Below, piece after piece: positions 17,670-26,646 of a stretch of 64,000 nt of DNA. The DNA comes from Lederbergia lenta NBRC 16444 (GTDB lineage Bacteria > Bacillota > Bacilli > Bacillales > Bacillaceae_C). The DNA is taken from positions 62,001 through 126,000 of the forward strand of contig NZ_BCVC01000006.1 of the NCBI RefSeq assembly GCF_001591545.1, in the 5' to 3' direction. Below the pieces are notes generated by a model. It saw nothing but the letters and a program-made list of their open reading frames with translations, ran no database searches and was not told the DNA's origin. Made by a program: the position numbers and the translations under genes. Positions within the stretch are counted from its first letter, which is position 1, and each line of letters starts with the position of its first letter.

Positions 17670-19199
17670 ATGAAAGAAATAGTAACGCAACAACATATTA
17701 ATGGTGTGCTTTGGCGTGCGGCCGACACATTTAGGGGAAAAATTGATTCCAGTACGTATAAGGACTACATTTTAACAATGCTATTTATCAAATATTTAAG
17801 TGATACGTATAAAGAGCATGTGGAAGAATATACGAAACGTTATGATGGGGATGAAAGACGTATTGAGCGTGCTCTATCAAGAGAACGTTTCATATTAGAA
17901 GAGCATTCGACATTTGAGTATCTATATAGTAAACGTAATGATCCAGAAATTGGAGAGATCATTAATAAGGCATTAGAAAAAATTGAAAATGAGAACACTG
18001 GTAAACTTCGTGGTGTATTTCGAAACATTGATTTTAATAGTGAAGCAATTCTTGGCAGGGCATCAGAGAGAAATGCAATGTTACGTTCCTTATTAGAAGA
18101 TTTTAATAACCTTTCATTAAGACCATCACAAATAGGAAATGAAGATATTGTTGGAAATGCGTATCAGTACATGATTGGGCAATTTGCATCCGATGCTGGT
18201 AAAAAGGGTGGGGAATTTTACACACCCGCAGAAGTGTCAGAACTATTAGCCCGTTTAATTAAACCGGAAGAGAATGATAGAATCTATGACCCAACATGTG
18301 GCTCAGGTTCATTGCTTATCAAGGTTGCAGAACAAGTGCCCAGTAGGAAAGTAGCGATTTATGGTCAGGAGAGAAATGGAGCAACACACTCATTGGCTCT
18401 TATGAACATGTATTTGCATGGAATTGATGATGCGAAAATCGAATGGGGCGATACATTAGCAAACCCATTACACTTAGAAGATGGAAAACTAATGAAGTTC
18501 CAAGCAATCGTAGCAAATCCACCGTTCTCATTGGATAAATGGGCAATGGGGTTTGCAGGCGAAGGAACAAACGATAAAAAGTTTAAAATGGAAGCAGGAC
18601 TTGATTCACACAGACGGTTTGAATGGGGAGTACCACCAGCTTCGAGAGGTGATTATGCTTTTGTTCAACATATGTTGTATTCATTAGCAGAAAATGGCCG
18701 TATGGCAACAATCTTACCGCATGGTGTGTTGTTCAGAGGTGCAAGCGAAGGAAAAATTCGCAAACAAATGATTGATATGAACTTACTTGATGCGGTAATT
18801 GGATTACCGGAGAGTTTGTTCTTTGGTACAGGAATTCCTGCTTGTATTATGGTGTTTAAGAAGGATAGAAAGAGAAATGATGTCTTATTTATTGATGCCT
18901 CTGGAGAGGGTCACTATGAAAAAAGTAAAAATCAAAACCAATTAAGAGAACAGGATATTGAGAAAATTGTAGAGGCATATGAAAAACGTGAAACTATTGA
19001 TAAATATGCGTATGTTGCTAGTTTGGATGAAATAAAGGAGAACGATTATAACCTTAATATTCCCCGTTATGTCGATATCTTTGAAGAAGAAGAACCAGTG
19101 GATATGGCACAGGTGAAAGATAATATTACGAATATAAAGCTAGAACTTCAAGAAGTTGAATCCCAGATGAAAAAATATTTGCAAGAGCTAGGATTGTAG
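17670..19199 (+). CDS. hsdM: HsdM, type I N6-adenine DNA methyltransferase
   Basis: This is a full-length 509-aa type I modification subunit. It has an HsdM N-terminal helical domain (about 1-140), then the SAM-binding motif DPTCGSGSLLI and the catalytic motif NPPF (VANPPFSLDKW). The GGEFYTP segment lies just before motif I as in the family. Two HsdM join one HsdS to form the methyltransferase, which marks host DNA and is needed by HsdR. It is tightly packed with both hsdS genes (11- and 8-base gaps). Confidence 0.95.
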   Translation: MKEIVTQQHINGVLWRAADTFRGKIDSSTYKDYILTMLFIKYLSDTYKEHVEEYTKRYDGDERRIERALSRERFILEEHSTFEYLYSKRNDPEIGEIINKALEKIENENTGKLRGVFRNIDFNSEAILGRASERNAMLRSLLEDFNNLSLRPSQIGNEDIVGNAYQYMIGQFASDAGKKGGEFYTPAEVSELLARLIKPEENDRIYDPTCGSGSLLIKVAEQVPSRKVAIYGQERNGATHSLALMNMYLHGIDDAKIEWGDTLANPLHLEDGKLMKFQAIVANPPFSLDKWAMGFAGEGTNDKKFKMEAGLDSHRRFEWGVPPASRGDYAFVQHMLYSLAENGRMATILPHGVLFRGASEGKIRKQMIDMNLLDAVIGLPESLFFGTGIPACIMVFKKDRKRNDVLFIDASGEGHYEKSKNQNQLREQDIEKIVEAYEKRETIDKYAYVASLDEIKENDYNLNIPRYVDIFEEEEPVDMAQVKDNITNIKLELQEVESQMKKYLQELGL

Positions 19200-19207
19200 G
19201 TGGAAGA

Positions 19208-20449
19208 ATGCTGAAAAAGGAAATTAAAAGGAACTATCCAATAGATTGGAAAGAGTATACGTTTGATACATTATTTGATTTTGACGGGGGATTACCTGTT
19301 TCAAGAGCTAATTTATCAAATAAAGGTATATGTTATTTGCATTATGGAGATATTCACAAATTGAAAGAAAATTATATTGATGTGGAAAGGGACGCAGATA
19401 TTATACCAAAGTACGATGTCCCATTGGAAAATTTAAGCGAAAACTACATTTTAAATGATGGAGATATTGCCTTTGCAGATGCTTCTGAAGATTATGAGGG
19501 AATTGGAAAATCAGTTGTAGTATTAAATAAGGGAAATATTCCGTTTATTAGTGGTTTACATGTAATAGTTGCGAGAGATAAAACTGATCTATTAAACCGG
19601 GAATTTAAAAGGTTTTTTTTATCAAATTGGAATATACGTAAGCAAATGAAGAGGATTGCAACTGGAATTTCAGTTTTAGGTATTAATAGACCCAACTTGA
19701 GAAAGATAGATGCAGTTTTACCACCATTAAAAGAACAACAAAAAATTGCCTCCATCCTATCCACCTGGGACAAAGCAATAGAACTAAAAGAAAAGTTAAT
19801 TGAGCAGAAAAAAGAACAGAAAAAAGGGTTAATACAGAACTTGTTGACGGGTGAGGTGAGATTGCCAGGGTTTGATGGCGATTGGATGAAGAAAAAAATA
19901 GGGGACTGTATTATTGAAAGTAGGGAAATTGCAACAGACCCTATTTTAGAAAAAAGGTTGACGGTAAGATTGAATTTGAAGGGGATAGAGCAGCGAGAGG
20001 TAAACCCTATTGAAAAGGTTGGTGCAACGACGCAATATGTTAGAAAGGCTGGACAATTTATATACGGTAAGCAAAATCTTCATAAGGGTGCATTTGGCTT
20101 AATTCCTGAAAAATTTGACGGCTATCAGACTTCTTCAGATATTCCTTCTTTTAATTTCAAAAGGGGTATTGATTCAAAGTGGTTTTTCTATTACATGTCA
20201 AGAGAAGGGTTTTACAGAAACTTGGAAAGAATATCAACAGGTACAGGATCTAAAAGAATTAACCCTAAAGATTTATATATCTTAAACATAAAGGTACCGG
20301 GAATAAATGAGCAAAGGGAAATTGCTAATGTACTTTCTACAATAGATAAGGAATTAGAACTATTAAATAAAGAACTTAATAATATTAAACATCAAAAAAA
20401 AGGTCTCATGCAATTACTTCTGACAGGTAAAGTACGAGTAAAGGCTTAA
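19208..20449 (+). CDS. hsdS: HsdS, type I specificity subunit (full-length)
   Basis: This is a 413-aa protein with two target-recognition domains (about 1-160 and 215-370), each followed by a conserved helical region (PPLKEQQKIASILSTWDKAI and NEQREIANVLSTIDKEL). That is the standard HsdS arrangement, and it sets the bipartite DNA target of the complex. It is out of step with the half-size HsdS upstream, whose recognition domain looks different. It lies between hsdM and hsdR in one operon. Confidence 0.93.
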   Translation: MLKKEIKRNYPIDWKEYTFDTLFDFDGGLPVSRANLSNKGICYLHYGDIHKLKENYIDVERDADIIPKYDVPLENLSENYILNDGDIAFADASEDYEGIGKSVVVLNKGNIPFISGLHVIVARDKTDLLNREFKRFFLSNWNIRKQMKRIATGISVLGINRPNLRKIDAVLPPLKEQQKIASILSTWDKAIELKEKLIEQKKEQKKGLIQNLLTGEVRLPGFDGDWMKKKIGDCIIESREIATDPILEKRLTVRLNLKGIEQREVNPIEKVGATTQYVRKAGQFIYGKQNLHKGAFGLIPEKFDGYQTSSDIPSFNFKRGIDSKWFFYYMSREGFYRNLERISTGTGSKRINPKDLYILNIKVPGINEQREIANVLSTIDKELELLNKELNNIKHQKKGLMQLLLTGKVRVKA

Positions 20450-20491
20450 CTCCTTTACTTTTCCTACAATGTTTGAAACGGAGGTGTGGAA

Positions 20492-23400
20492 GTGATTAAA
20501 TCAAATAGTTATGATGAAAGGTATATCAGTCAACAGCCCGCCTTAGACGTATTACAGGAATTAGGTTATACCAAAATAACTCCCGAAAAGGCAGAGGCAT
20601 TACGTGGGAATCTGTATGAAGTGTTGTTAAAGTCCATTTTAGAAAGAAGATTAAAAGATTTTAACTCTTACGAATATCAAGGTATTAAACATAAATTTAG
20701 TGATGCAAATATTCAGCAAGCAATTCGTGATTTGGATGAACCACTCACAGATGGACTTGTTAAAACAAATGAGAAAATCTATGAAACACTTATGTTAGGT
20801 CGGACCTATACTGAGTTTCTACCAGATGGATCAAAAAAGTCTTTTACCATTCAATATATTGACTGGGAAAACTTTGAGAATAATGAATTCCATGTAGTAG
20901 AGGAATTTTCAGTGGAACGGATGGATGGGCGAGGAACGATTCGCCCTGATATTGCATTGTTTGTAAATGGGATTCCATTTGTCGTAATTGAGTGTAAAAA
21001 AGCATCTATTTCTATGGAACAGGGCATAAGTCAAATGGTTCGTAATCAAGGAAAAGACTATGCTCCACAGTTATTTAAGTTTGTACAGATTGTTATGTCT
21101 ACTAATAAGAATGAAACAAAATACGCAACAACTTATACACCGAAAAAGTTCTGGTCGATTTGGAAGGAAGAAAAGGAAGATTGGCTACAGTCTTGGTTAG
21201 ATAAAACAGTTATAGACCGTTTGCCGACTATGCAGGATAAAAATATAATCTCCTTGTTCTACCCTGAAAGATTACTAGAACTCACTCGTTTCTTCACACT
21301 TTTTGACAAGGATCAAAAGAAAGTCACTCGTTATCAGCAGTATTTTGCGATAAAGGAGATTTTAAAAACAATTGAAGAGCGTGACGAAAACGGTAATCGT
21401 CAGTCGGGTGTAATCTGGCATACACAAGGGTCAGGAAAGAGTTTAACAATGGTGATGCTTGCTAAATACATTATGTCTGAGTTAGGCGATTACCACCCTA
21501 AAGTAGTTGTCGTAACAGACAGAGTAGAATTAGATAAACAAATACACAAGACATTCAATCATACGAGGTTAAAAGCAAGTAGAGCAACGACAGGTAGCCA
21601 TTTGATAGATTTAATTAATGACAACAATGCAGATATCGTAACAACTTTAGTTCATAAATTTGATACAGCATCTGTTAAGCAAAAACCAGTCGAAACCAGA
21701 GATATCTTTGTCTTAGTAGATGAAAGTCATCGTACGCAATATGGTGAACTTCATATCAAAATGAAAAAGGTATTTCCGAACGCATGTTATCTTGGGTTTA
21801 CTGGAACACCCTTAATGAAAAAAGAAAAAAGTACTATGGTTAAGTTCGGTAAACTAATTCATGCTTATACAATTGCTGATGGTGTAAGGGATAAGACGAT
21901 TGTTCCCCTTTTATATGAAGGTAAAATGGTTGACCAAACTGTAAATCAGAAGGCCATTGACAATCGACTTGAAATGATTACCCGTCATCTAAATGACGAA
22001 CAAAAAAATGAAGTGATGAAAAAATGGAGTTTATTTGAACGAATTGCATCGTCTAACCAAAGAATAAGTATGGTTGCTTTTGATATTAACCAACACTTTT
22101 TTGATAATTACAAGACTCAAGGTAGTCAATTCAAAGCAATGCTTGCAACAAATAGTAAGATAGAGGCCATTCGGTATTTGGAAGCATTTGAAGAACTTGG
22201 TGATCTGAATTGTGCTGTAGTTGTTTCTCCACCAGACCAGAGAGAAGGACATGAAGCAGTAGACGAAGAATCCAAGGACAAAGTACAGCATTTTTGGAAG
22301 CGAATGATGAATCGTTACGGTACACCTGAAGCCTATGAAGATGGTATTAAGGATGAATTTATTTATGGAGATGAAATTGATTTACTAATCGTAGTTGATA
22401 AGTTGCTTACTGGATTCGACGCACCTAGAGCGACCATCTTATATGTAGATAAACCAATGAAAGAGCATACCCTACTTCAGGCTATTGCCAGAGTGAACCG
22501 GCTTTATGAAGGAAAAGACTATGGTTTTATCGTGGATTATCGTGGGCTATTAGAAAAACTTGATGAAGCAATGCAAATGTACTCGGGTGCAGGGTTGGAA
22601 AACTTTGATCCAAAAGATCTGGAAGGTGCAATACATGATGTAATTAGTGTAATTGGGCTATTACGTCAATACCATTCAGATTTATTACAAATCTTTTCGT
22701 CAATTAAAAATAAGCAGGATACAGAAGAATATGAAGTATGGCTTGAAGACGAGGAAAGACGCAATGAGTTTTATGATATATTGAGCAAGTTCGGTCGCAA
22801 TCTTGGCATTGCATTAGAATCTGAAAAGATATATAATGCAATGCCACCAGAGGAGTTACAGAAATACAAGAAGGATTTAAAGTTTTATCAAGAACTTCGT
22901 AAAAGTGTGAAATTACGTTATTCTGACAGCATAGATCACAAAGAATACGAAGCAAAGATGCAGAAATTGATGGATAACTATATTTCGGCAGAAGAAGTTA
23001 TTCGCATTACAAATCCTGTTGATATTTTAAATGAAAAGGCATTTGAAGAGGAAATGGACCGCCTAGGATCAAAACGTGCAAAAGCAGATGCGATTCGTAC
23101 ACGTTTGTCAAAGAGTGTAAGCACAAAATGGGATGAAAACCCTGCTTTTTACAAGAAGTTTTCTGAACGAATACAGGAAGCTCTCCAGGAATACAAGGAT
23201 AAGCGTATATCCGAAGCGGAATATTTAAACCGTATGCAAGACATCATGGCGGATTATCGTAAAGGTCAATCCAATGATGATTTTCCTGATGTGATTAGGG
23301 ATAACCGAAATGCTCAGGCTTTTTATGGAGTAACGCAAGACATAATGAGAGGAAAAGATCCTAAGGCTGAATACAATCTAGGTGATTTAGCTTTAAAAAT

Positions 23401-23587
23401 GGATGATGTGGTAAAAGAACATCAGAAAGTAGACTGGCATGATAACTTGGAAATCCATAATCGTATCGCCCAAGAGTTAGATGATTTGTTATATGAATTC
23501 TCAAAGAAATACCATATAGAATTAGATTTCGATACGATAGATAAAATCATTGAGCAAATTAAAACTGTTGCTTTAAGGCGTTATTAA
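20492..23587 (+). CDS. hsdR: HsdR, type I restriction endonuclease subunit
   Basis: This is a 1031-aa motor and nuclease subunit. The N-terminal PD-(D/E)xK nuclease shows Asp in RPDIALFVNG and the ExK motif VIECKKA. The SF2 motor has Walker A HTQGSGKSLTM, the DEAH-type box VDESHRTQ, TGTP and the motif VI segment QAIARVNR. A helical C-terminal domain contacts the methyltransferase. I chose GTG 20492 because GGAGG lies seven bases upstream. It is intact and should translocate and cut unmodified DNA. Confidence 0.95.
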   Translation: MIKSNSYDERYISQQPALDVLQELGYTKITPEKAEALRGNLYEVLLKSILERRLKDFNSYEYQGIKHKFSDANIQQAIRDLDEPLTDGLVKTNEKIYETLMLGRTYTEFLPDGSKKSFTIQYIDWENFENNEFHVVEEFSVERMDGRGTIRPDIALFVNGIPFVVIECKKASISMEQGISQMVRNQGKDYAPQLFKFVQIVMSTNKNETKYATTYTPKKFWSIWKEEKEDWLQSWLDKTVIDRLPTMQDKNIISLFYPERLLELTRFFTLFDKDQKKVTRYQQYFAIKEILKTIEERDENGNRQSGVIWHTQGSGKSLTMVMLAKYIMSELGDYHPKVVVVTDRVELDKQIHKTFNHTRLKASRATTGSHLIDLINDNNADIVTTLVHKFDTASVKQKPVETRDIFVLVDESHRTQYGELHIKMKKVFPNACYLGFTGTPLMKKEKSTMVKFGKLIHAYTIADGVRDKTIVPLLYEGKMVDQTVNQKAIDNRLEMITRHLNDEQKNEVMKKWSLFERIASSNQRISMVAFDINQHFFDNYKTQGSQFKAMLATNSKIEAIRYLEAFEELGDLNCAVVVSPPDQREGHEAVDEESKDKVQHFWKRMMNRYGTPEAYEDGIKDEFIYGDEIDLLIVVDKLLTGFDAPRATILYVDKPMKEHTLLQAIARVNRLYEGKDYGFIVDYRGLLEKLDEAMQMYSGAGLENFDPKDLEGAIHDVISVIGLLRQYHSDLLQIFSSIKNKQDTEEYEVWLEDEERRNEFYDILSKFGRNLGIALESEKIYNAMPPEELQKYKKDLKFYQELRKSVKLRYSDSIDHKEYEAKMQKLMDNYISAEEVIRITNPVDILNEKAFEEEMDRLGSKRAKADAIRTRLSKSVSTKWDENPAFYKKFSERIQEALQEYKDKRISEAEYLNRMQDIMADYRKGQSNDDFPDVIRDNRNAQAFYGVTQDIMRGKDPKAEYNLGDLALKMDDVVKEHQKVDWHDNLEIHNRIAQELDDLLYEFSKKYHIELDFDTIDKIIEQIKTVALRRY

Positions 23588-23599
23588 GGTGTGAACAAC

Positions 23600-24325
23600 A
23601 TGGAGATACATCAGATTCAATATGGCAATAAAATCATTGAATTTACGATAGAAAGAAAGAAAGTAAAGAATGTAAACCTTAATATCAAGCCTGATACGAC
23701 GATAGAAGTTTCAGCTGCAAATAATGTTCCTATAAACTTCATTTATGATTTCGTGCGAAAAAAAGGAGCATGGATCACAAAGCATGTAAAAAACTTTGAA
23801 AGTGTGCAACCTTATAAGCAAAGTGAACGGGAATATGTCAGTGGTGAGTCGTACAAGTATTTAGGCAAACAATATCGACTACGTGTCCAAGAAGCAGAGG
23901 ATGTAGAAGAAGTTAAATACTTCAGAGGGTTTATTTATATGTACGTGAAAGATGTAGACAATGTAAGGCGTAAAGCAAAGCTGATGGAAGAATGGTATCG
24001 AAATAAAGCCCAAACTACATTCCAAGAATCATTGAATAAAATTTACCCATTAGTTGAAAAGTATGGAGTCGAGAAGCCAATTATTGATATAAGGATAATG
24101 AAGGCACGTTGGGGTTCAGCATTGCTAGATACCAATACCATTTTGTTGAACTTTAACTTAATAAAAGCACCAAAGCATTGCATTGATTATGTCATTCTAC
24201 ATGAGTTGATCCACTTTAAGTACAATGACCATGGTGAAAGTTTTTATAACATGCTTTATTCTTTAATGCCGGATTGGGAGAAGAGAAAGGCAATATTGGA
24301 TGAAGAAGTTGTAAAGGATTTATAA
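23600..24325 (+). CDS. SprT/YgjP-like M48 metallopeptidase
   Basis: This is a 241-aa zinc peptidase-like protein of the YgjP/WLM group. The HExxH motif is visible as LHELIHFKYNDHGESF, with a downstream His. An N-terminal strand-rich region and a MKARWGSA segment are typical of the group. ATG 23600 has AAGGTG about eight bases upstream and overlaps the end of hsdR. Such genes are recurrent partners of type I restriction operons. Their role there is not established; turnover of HsdR or of DNA-protein adducts is a guess. Confidence 0.8.
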   Translation: MEIHQIQYGNKIIEFTIERKKVKNVNLNIKPDTTIEVSAANNVPINFIYDFVRKKGAWITKHVKNFESVQPYKQSEREYVSGESYKYLGKQYRLRVQEAEDVEEVKYFRGFIYMYVKDVDNVRRKAKLMEEWYRNKAQTTFQESLNKIYPLVEKYGVEKPIIDIRIMKARWGSALLDTNTILLNFNLIKAPKHCIDYVILHELIHFKYNDHGESFYNMLYSLMPDWEKRKAILDEEVVKDL

Positions 24326-24427
24326 AGATGAAAACTCGAATATCAAAAGACGGTTCCTCAAAGGAGACGTAAATTGCTTATAAGCAGATTGAATAGTACT
24401 GGTTATTTCGGTTCTTATTTTATTGGT

Positions 24428-24497
24428 TTGACAACCTGCAATCGCTGCCGTAATGTTATATATAGTATTTGACAAATGGGGTAAGTGCAGGTATTAT
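24428..24497 (+). promoter_or_regulatory. Two consecutive sigma-A promoters of the CBASS operon
   Basis: TTGACA (24428-24433) with a 17-base spacer and TAATGT (24451-24456) is followed by TTGACA (24469-24474) with a 17-base spacer and TATTAT (24492-24497). Both point to the CD-NTase gene, which starts about 145 bases further on. Two near-consensus promoters suggest constitutive expression. Confidence 0.65.
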
Positions 24498-24641
24498 AGT
24501 ATCAACAAAGCGAACTACTTAGTGATGAACACAACAGGATAAAACAACAGGTGGCGGTTCAAGATTATTTGGACTGCCTTTTTCATTACATTTGCAAGGT
24601 ATTGAAACTATTAATCTATAAAAACGGAGGATAAGATAAGA

Positions 24642-25601
24642 ATGAAATTTACAGAGGATAGGCTGAAATCATTTGCGGCACCATTGAGTGATACCGAGGA
24701 TCAAAAATGCAAAAACGCTATTGGGATGGTCAGAGATGCTTTAAAGAATATTGGATTTAGTGATGAAGGTAAAAATATTGAAAAAATGTATCTTGATACT
24801 TATTCCTATTCGATAGAAATGAGGAATGCAGCAAGAAATAGAAAGGTTAAATTATTTGTTCAAGGCTCTTATGCAAATAATACCAATGTAAGAACTGAAA
24901 GTGATGTAGATATTGCTGTAGTGTTAGAGTCAACTTTTAGAACTAAGTATCGACCGACAACAAGTGATAGCACGTATGGTTTTAGTAGTTCCAATGATAA
25001 TGTGCAGACGTTTAAGGATGAAGTTGAAATTGCTTTAAGAGAAAAATTTGGTAGCGATGTAGAACGTAAAAATAAGTCAATAAAGATTCATGGAAATACA
25101 TATCGTGTAGATGCTGATGGTGTTCCATGTATGAGACATAGAGACTACAGTAATGACTATTCGTCAAACCCTGATAACTATATTGGTGGAATTCTCATAC
25201 GTTCCGATGAAGGACAAACAATAATCAATTATCCAGAACAACACATTAGAAATGGAAGAGAAAAAAACAATCAAACTAGAACTTACTACAAGAAGATGGT
25301 CAGGATTGTTAAAAAGATGAGATACATCATGAAAGACGAAGGCTATGAATCCGCAGACATTATAAGTTCTTTTGGATTGGAATCTTTATTATGGAATTTA
25401 CCAAACGAGATTTTTACAAAATATTCAACTTACCGTTATGCCTTTGGTGAGATAACAAATTACCTTCATAGAAATGTTGGTATGATACCCGATTACAAAG
25501 AAGCAAACGGAATAAAGCCGCTATGTAGTTCTTCCACTGAAATCGAAAGCTACAAAAGGTTTATAAATGATTTGTATTACTTTTATGAGTACGATATATA
25601 G
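24642..25601 (+). CDS. CBASS cyclic oligonucleotide synthase (CD-NTase)
   Basis: This is a 319-aa cGAS/DncV-like nucleotidyltransferase. The active-site signature is present: the GS motif in VQGSYANNT, the metal-binding DxD in ESDVDIAVV and a third carboxylate in YRVDADGV. A helical C-terminal domain follows. On phage infection such enzymes make a cyclic di- or trinucleotide that activates an effector encoded alongside. GGAGG is found about 13 bases upstream of the ATG. There are no Cap2/Cap3 or HORMA/TRIP13 genes nearby, so this is a minimal type I CBASS. I cannot assign the clade or signal molecule by eye. Confidence 0.9.
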   Translation: MKFTEDRLKSFAAPLSDTEDQKCKNAIGMVRDALKNIGFSDEGKNIEKMYLDTYSYSIEMRNAARNRKVKLFVQGSYANNTNVRTESDVDIAVVLESTFRTKYRPTTSDSTYGFSSSNDNVQTFKDEVEIALREKFGSDVERKNKSIKIHGNTYRVDADGVPCMRHRDYSNDYSSNPDNYIGGILIRSDEGQTIINYPEQHIRNGREKNNQTRTYYKKMVRIVKKMRYIMKDEGYESADIISSFGLESLLWNLPNEIFTKYSTYRYAFGEITNYLHRNVGMIPDYKEANGIKPLCSSSTEIESYKRFINDLYYFYEYDI

Positions 25602-25611
25602 GAGGTGGCCT

Positions 25612-26229
25612 ATGTCAGATTCAGTTAAAAGATATTTGAAAGTTGCTATCTATATCGCTATTGCTATATTTGTGATTTGTTCATTGATATCAATGCCAAA
25701 CTCATTTAAAGACTTTTCAAGATATACAGGCTTATCAGTTTCTATAACAATAGTAATTTCAATATTGTACGAAAAATGGGTTTGGAAACTAAATCCATTG
25801 GAGAAGACCCCTAAACTATATAAGCGGTACAAAGGGATTTTAGAGTACAATTATAAAGGGAAAATTGGGAATAAGACCATAGAAGTGAATGTTAAGCAAA
25901 GTTTATTTCACTTGAATATTCAATTAGTATCGGATGAAACAATAAGTTCAACAATTACAAGTAAGATTGTCAAAGAAAATGGTTATTATGTATTGTATTA
26001 TACATATATTACAAACCCAAAAAGTAAGTTTAGTGACAAAAATCCAGTCCAATATGGAACTTGTAGGTTCATAATAGATAACCCAAAGAAATTAAGTGGT
26101 ATTTATTGGACAAGCAGGAAAACAAAAGGCGACATTTACCTTGATCTTTCTGTTGTGGGCGAGGGGAAAATGGATGGAGAAATAGTTAGTGCATACTCAC
26201 GGCAGAAAAATAAAGAAAAGGTTTTGTAA
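25612..26229 (+). CDS. cap15: Cap15-like CBASS effector (2TM plus beta-barrel)
   Basis: This 205-aa protein has two membrane helices (about residues 9-27 and 40-56) followed by a strand-rich, roughly 140-residue cytosolic domain. That is the architecture of Cap15, in which a small beta-barrel binds the CD-NTase product and triggers membrane disruption and abortive infection. ATG 25612 has AGGAGG seven bases upstream and lies 10 bases after the CD-NTase stop, so the two are cotranscribed. The assignment rests on architecture plus context. Confidence 0.8.
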   Translation: MSDSVKRYLKVAIYIAIAIFVICSLISMPNSFKDFSRYTGLSVSITIVISILYEKWVWKLNPLEKTPKLYKRYKGILEYNYKGKIGNKTIEVNVKQSLFHLNIQLVSDETISSTITSKIVKENGYYVLYYTYITNPKSKFSDKNPVQYGTCRFIIDNPKKLSGIYWTSRKTKGDIYLDLSVVGEGKMDGEIVSAYSRQKNKEKVL

Positions 26230-26340
26230 AAAGTAAATTAAGCAGATGAGGTAATTTTACAGAAAGCTATGAGGTCAATACTTTAGCTGCATTTTTATCG
26301 CACATATATATATAAATAGTAGTTTGTTTGTAATAATCCT

Positions 26341-26382
26341 AAAAAAACAGCATTGGAATTTACATCCCAATGCTGTTTTTTT
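26341..26382 (+). terminator. Terminator at the right end of the element
   Basis: AAAACAGCATTGG and CCAATGCTGTTTT arms with flanking A and T runs (bidirectional) lie about 20 bases inside the right repeat. It closes the CBASS operon. Confidence 0.8.
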
Positions 26383-26402
26383 GCCTCTTAAATCACTACG
26401 GT

Positions 26403-26489
26403 GAACCGTATCATAAATAGAGGAAAAAAAAGTTGTAGATAAGGTGGTATTTTGTTGTCGGAAGCGGGTAATGGTTGTGAAAATGCAAC
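26403..26489. repeat. attR-side direct repeat of the integrated element
   Basis: This is the second copy of the 87-bp repeat found at the end of rlmH (4579-4665), with about 94% identity. It starts GAACCGTATCATAAATAG and so repeats the last codons of rlmH (EPYHK-stop). Its TATCATAA segment is the same as the core described for staphylococcal SCC sites. It marks the right end of the element. Read on the minus strand it also encodes the equivalent C-terminal segment of recombinase 1. Confidence 0.9.
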
Positions 26490-26612
26490 CTTATTTTCCG
26501 TTTCATGTCACTTTAGGAGATAAATTGCGCTTATTTTAAGTGTTATTTTGCGCATAGATACATTTCAGGTTATTCCTAATAAGCTGAGCTATAGATGAGA
26601 AAATAAATGTAA

Positions 26613-26643
26613 AAAAACCGAACTTATAAAAGTTCGGTTTTTT
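26613..26643. terminator. Terminator of the anti-sigma gene
   Basis: AAAAAACCGAACTT and AAGTTCGGTTTTTT form a bidirectional hairpin at the end of the minus-strand sigma/anti-sigma operon. Confidence 0.8.
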
Positions 26644-26646
26644 GAG

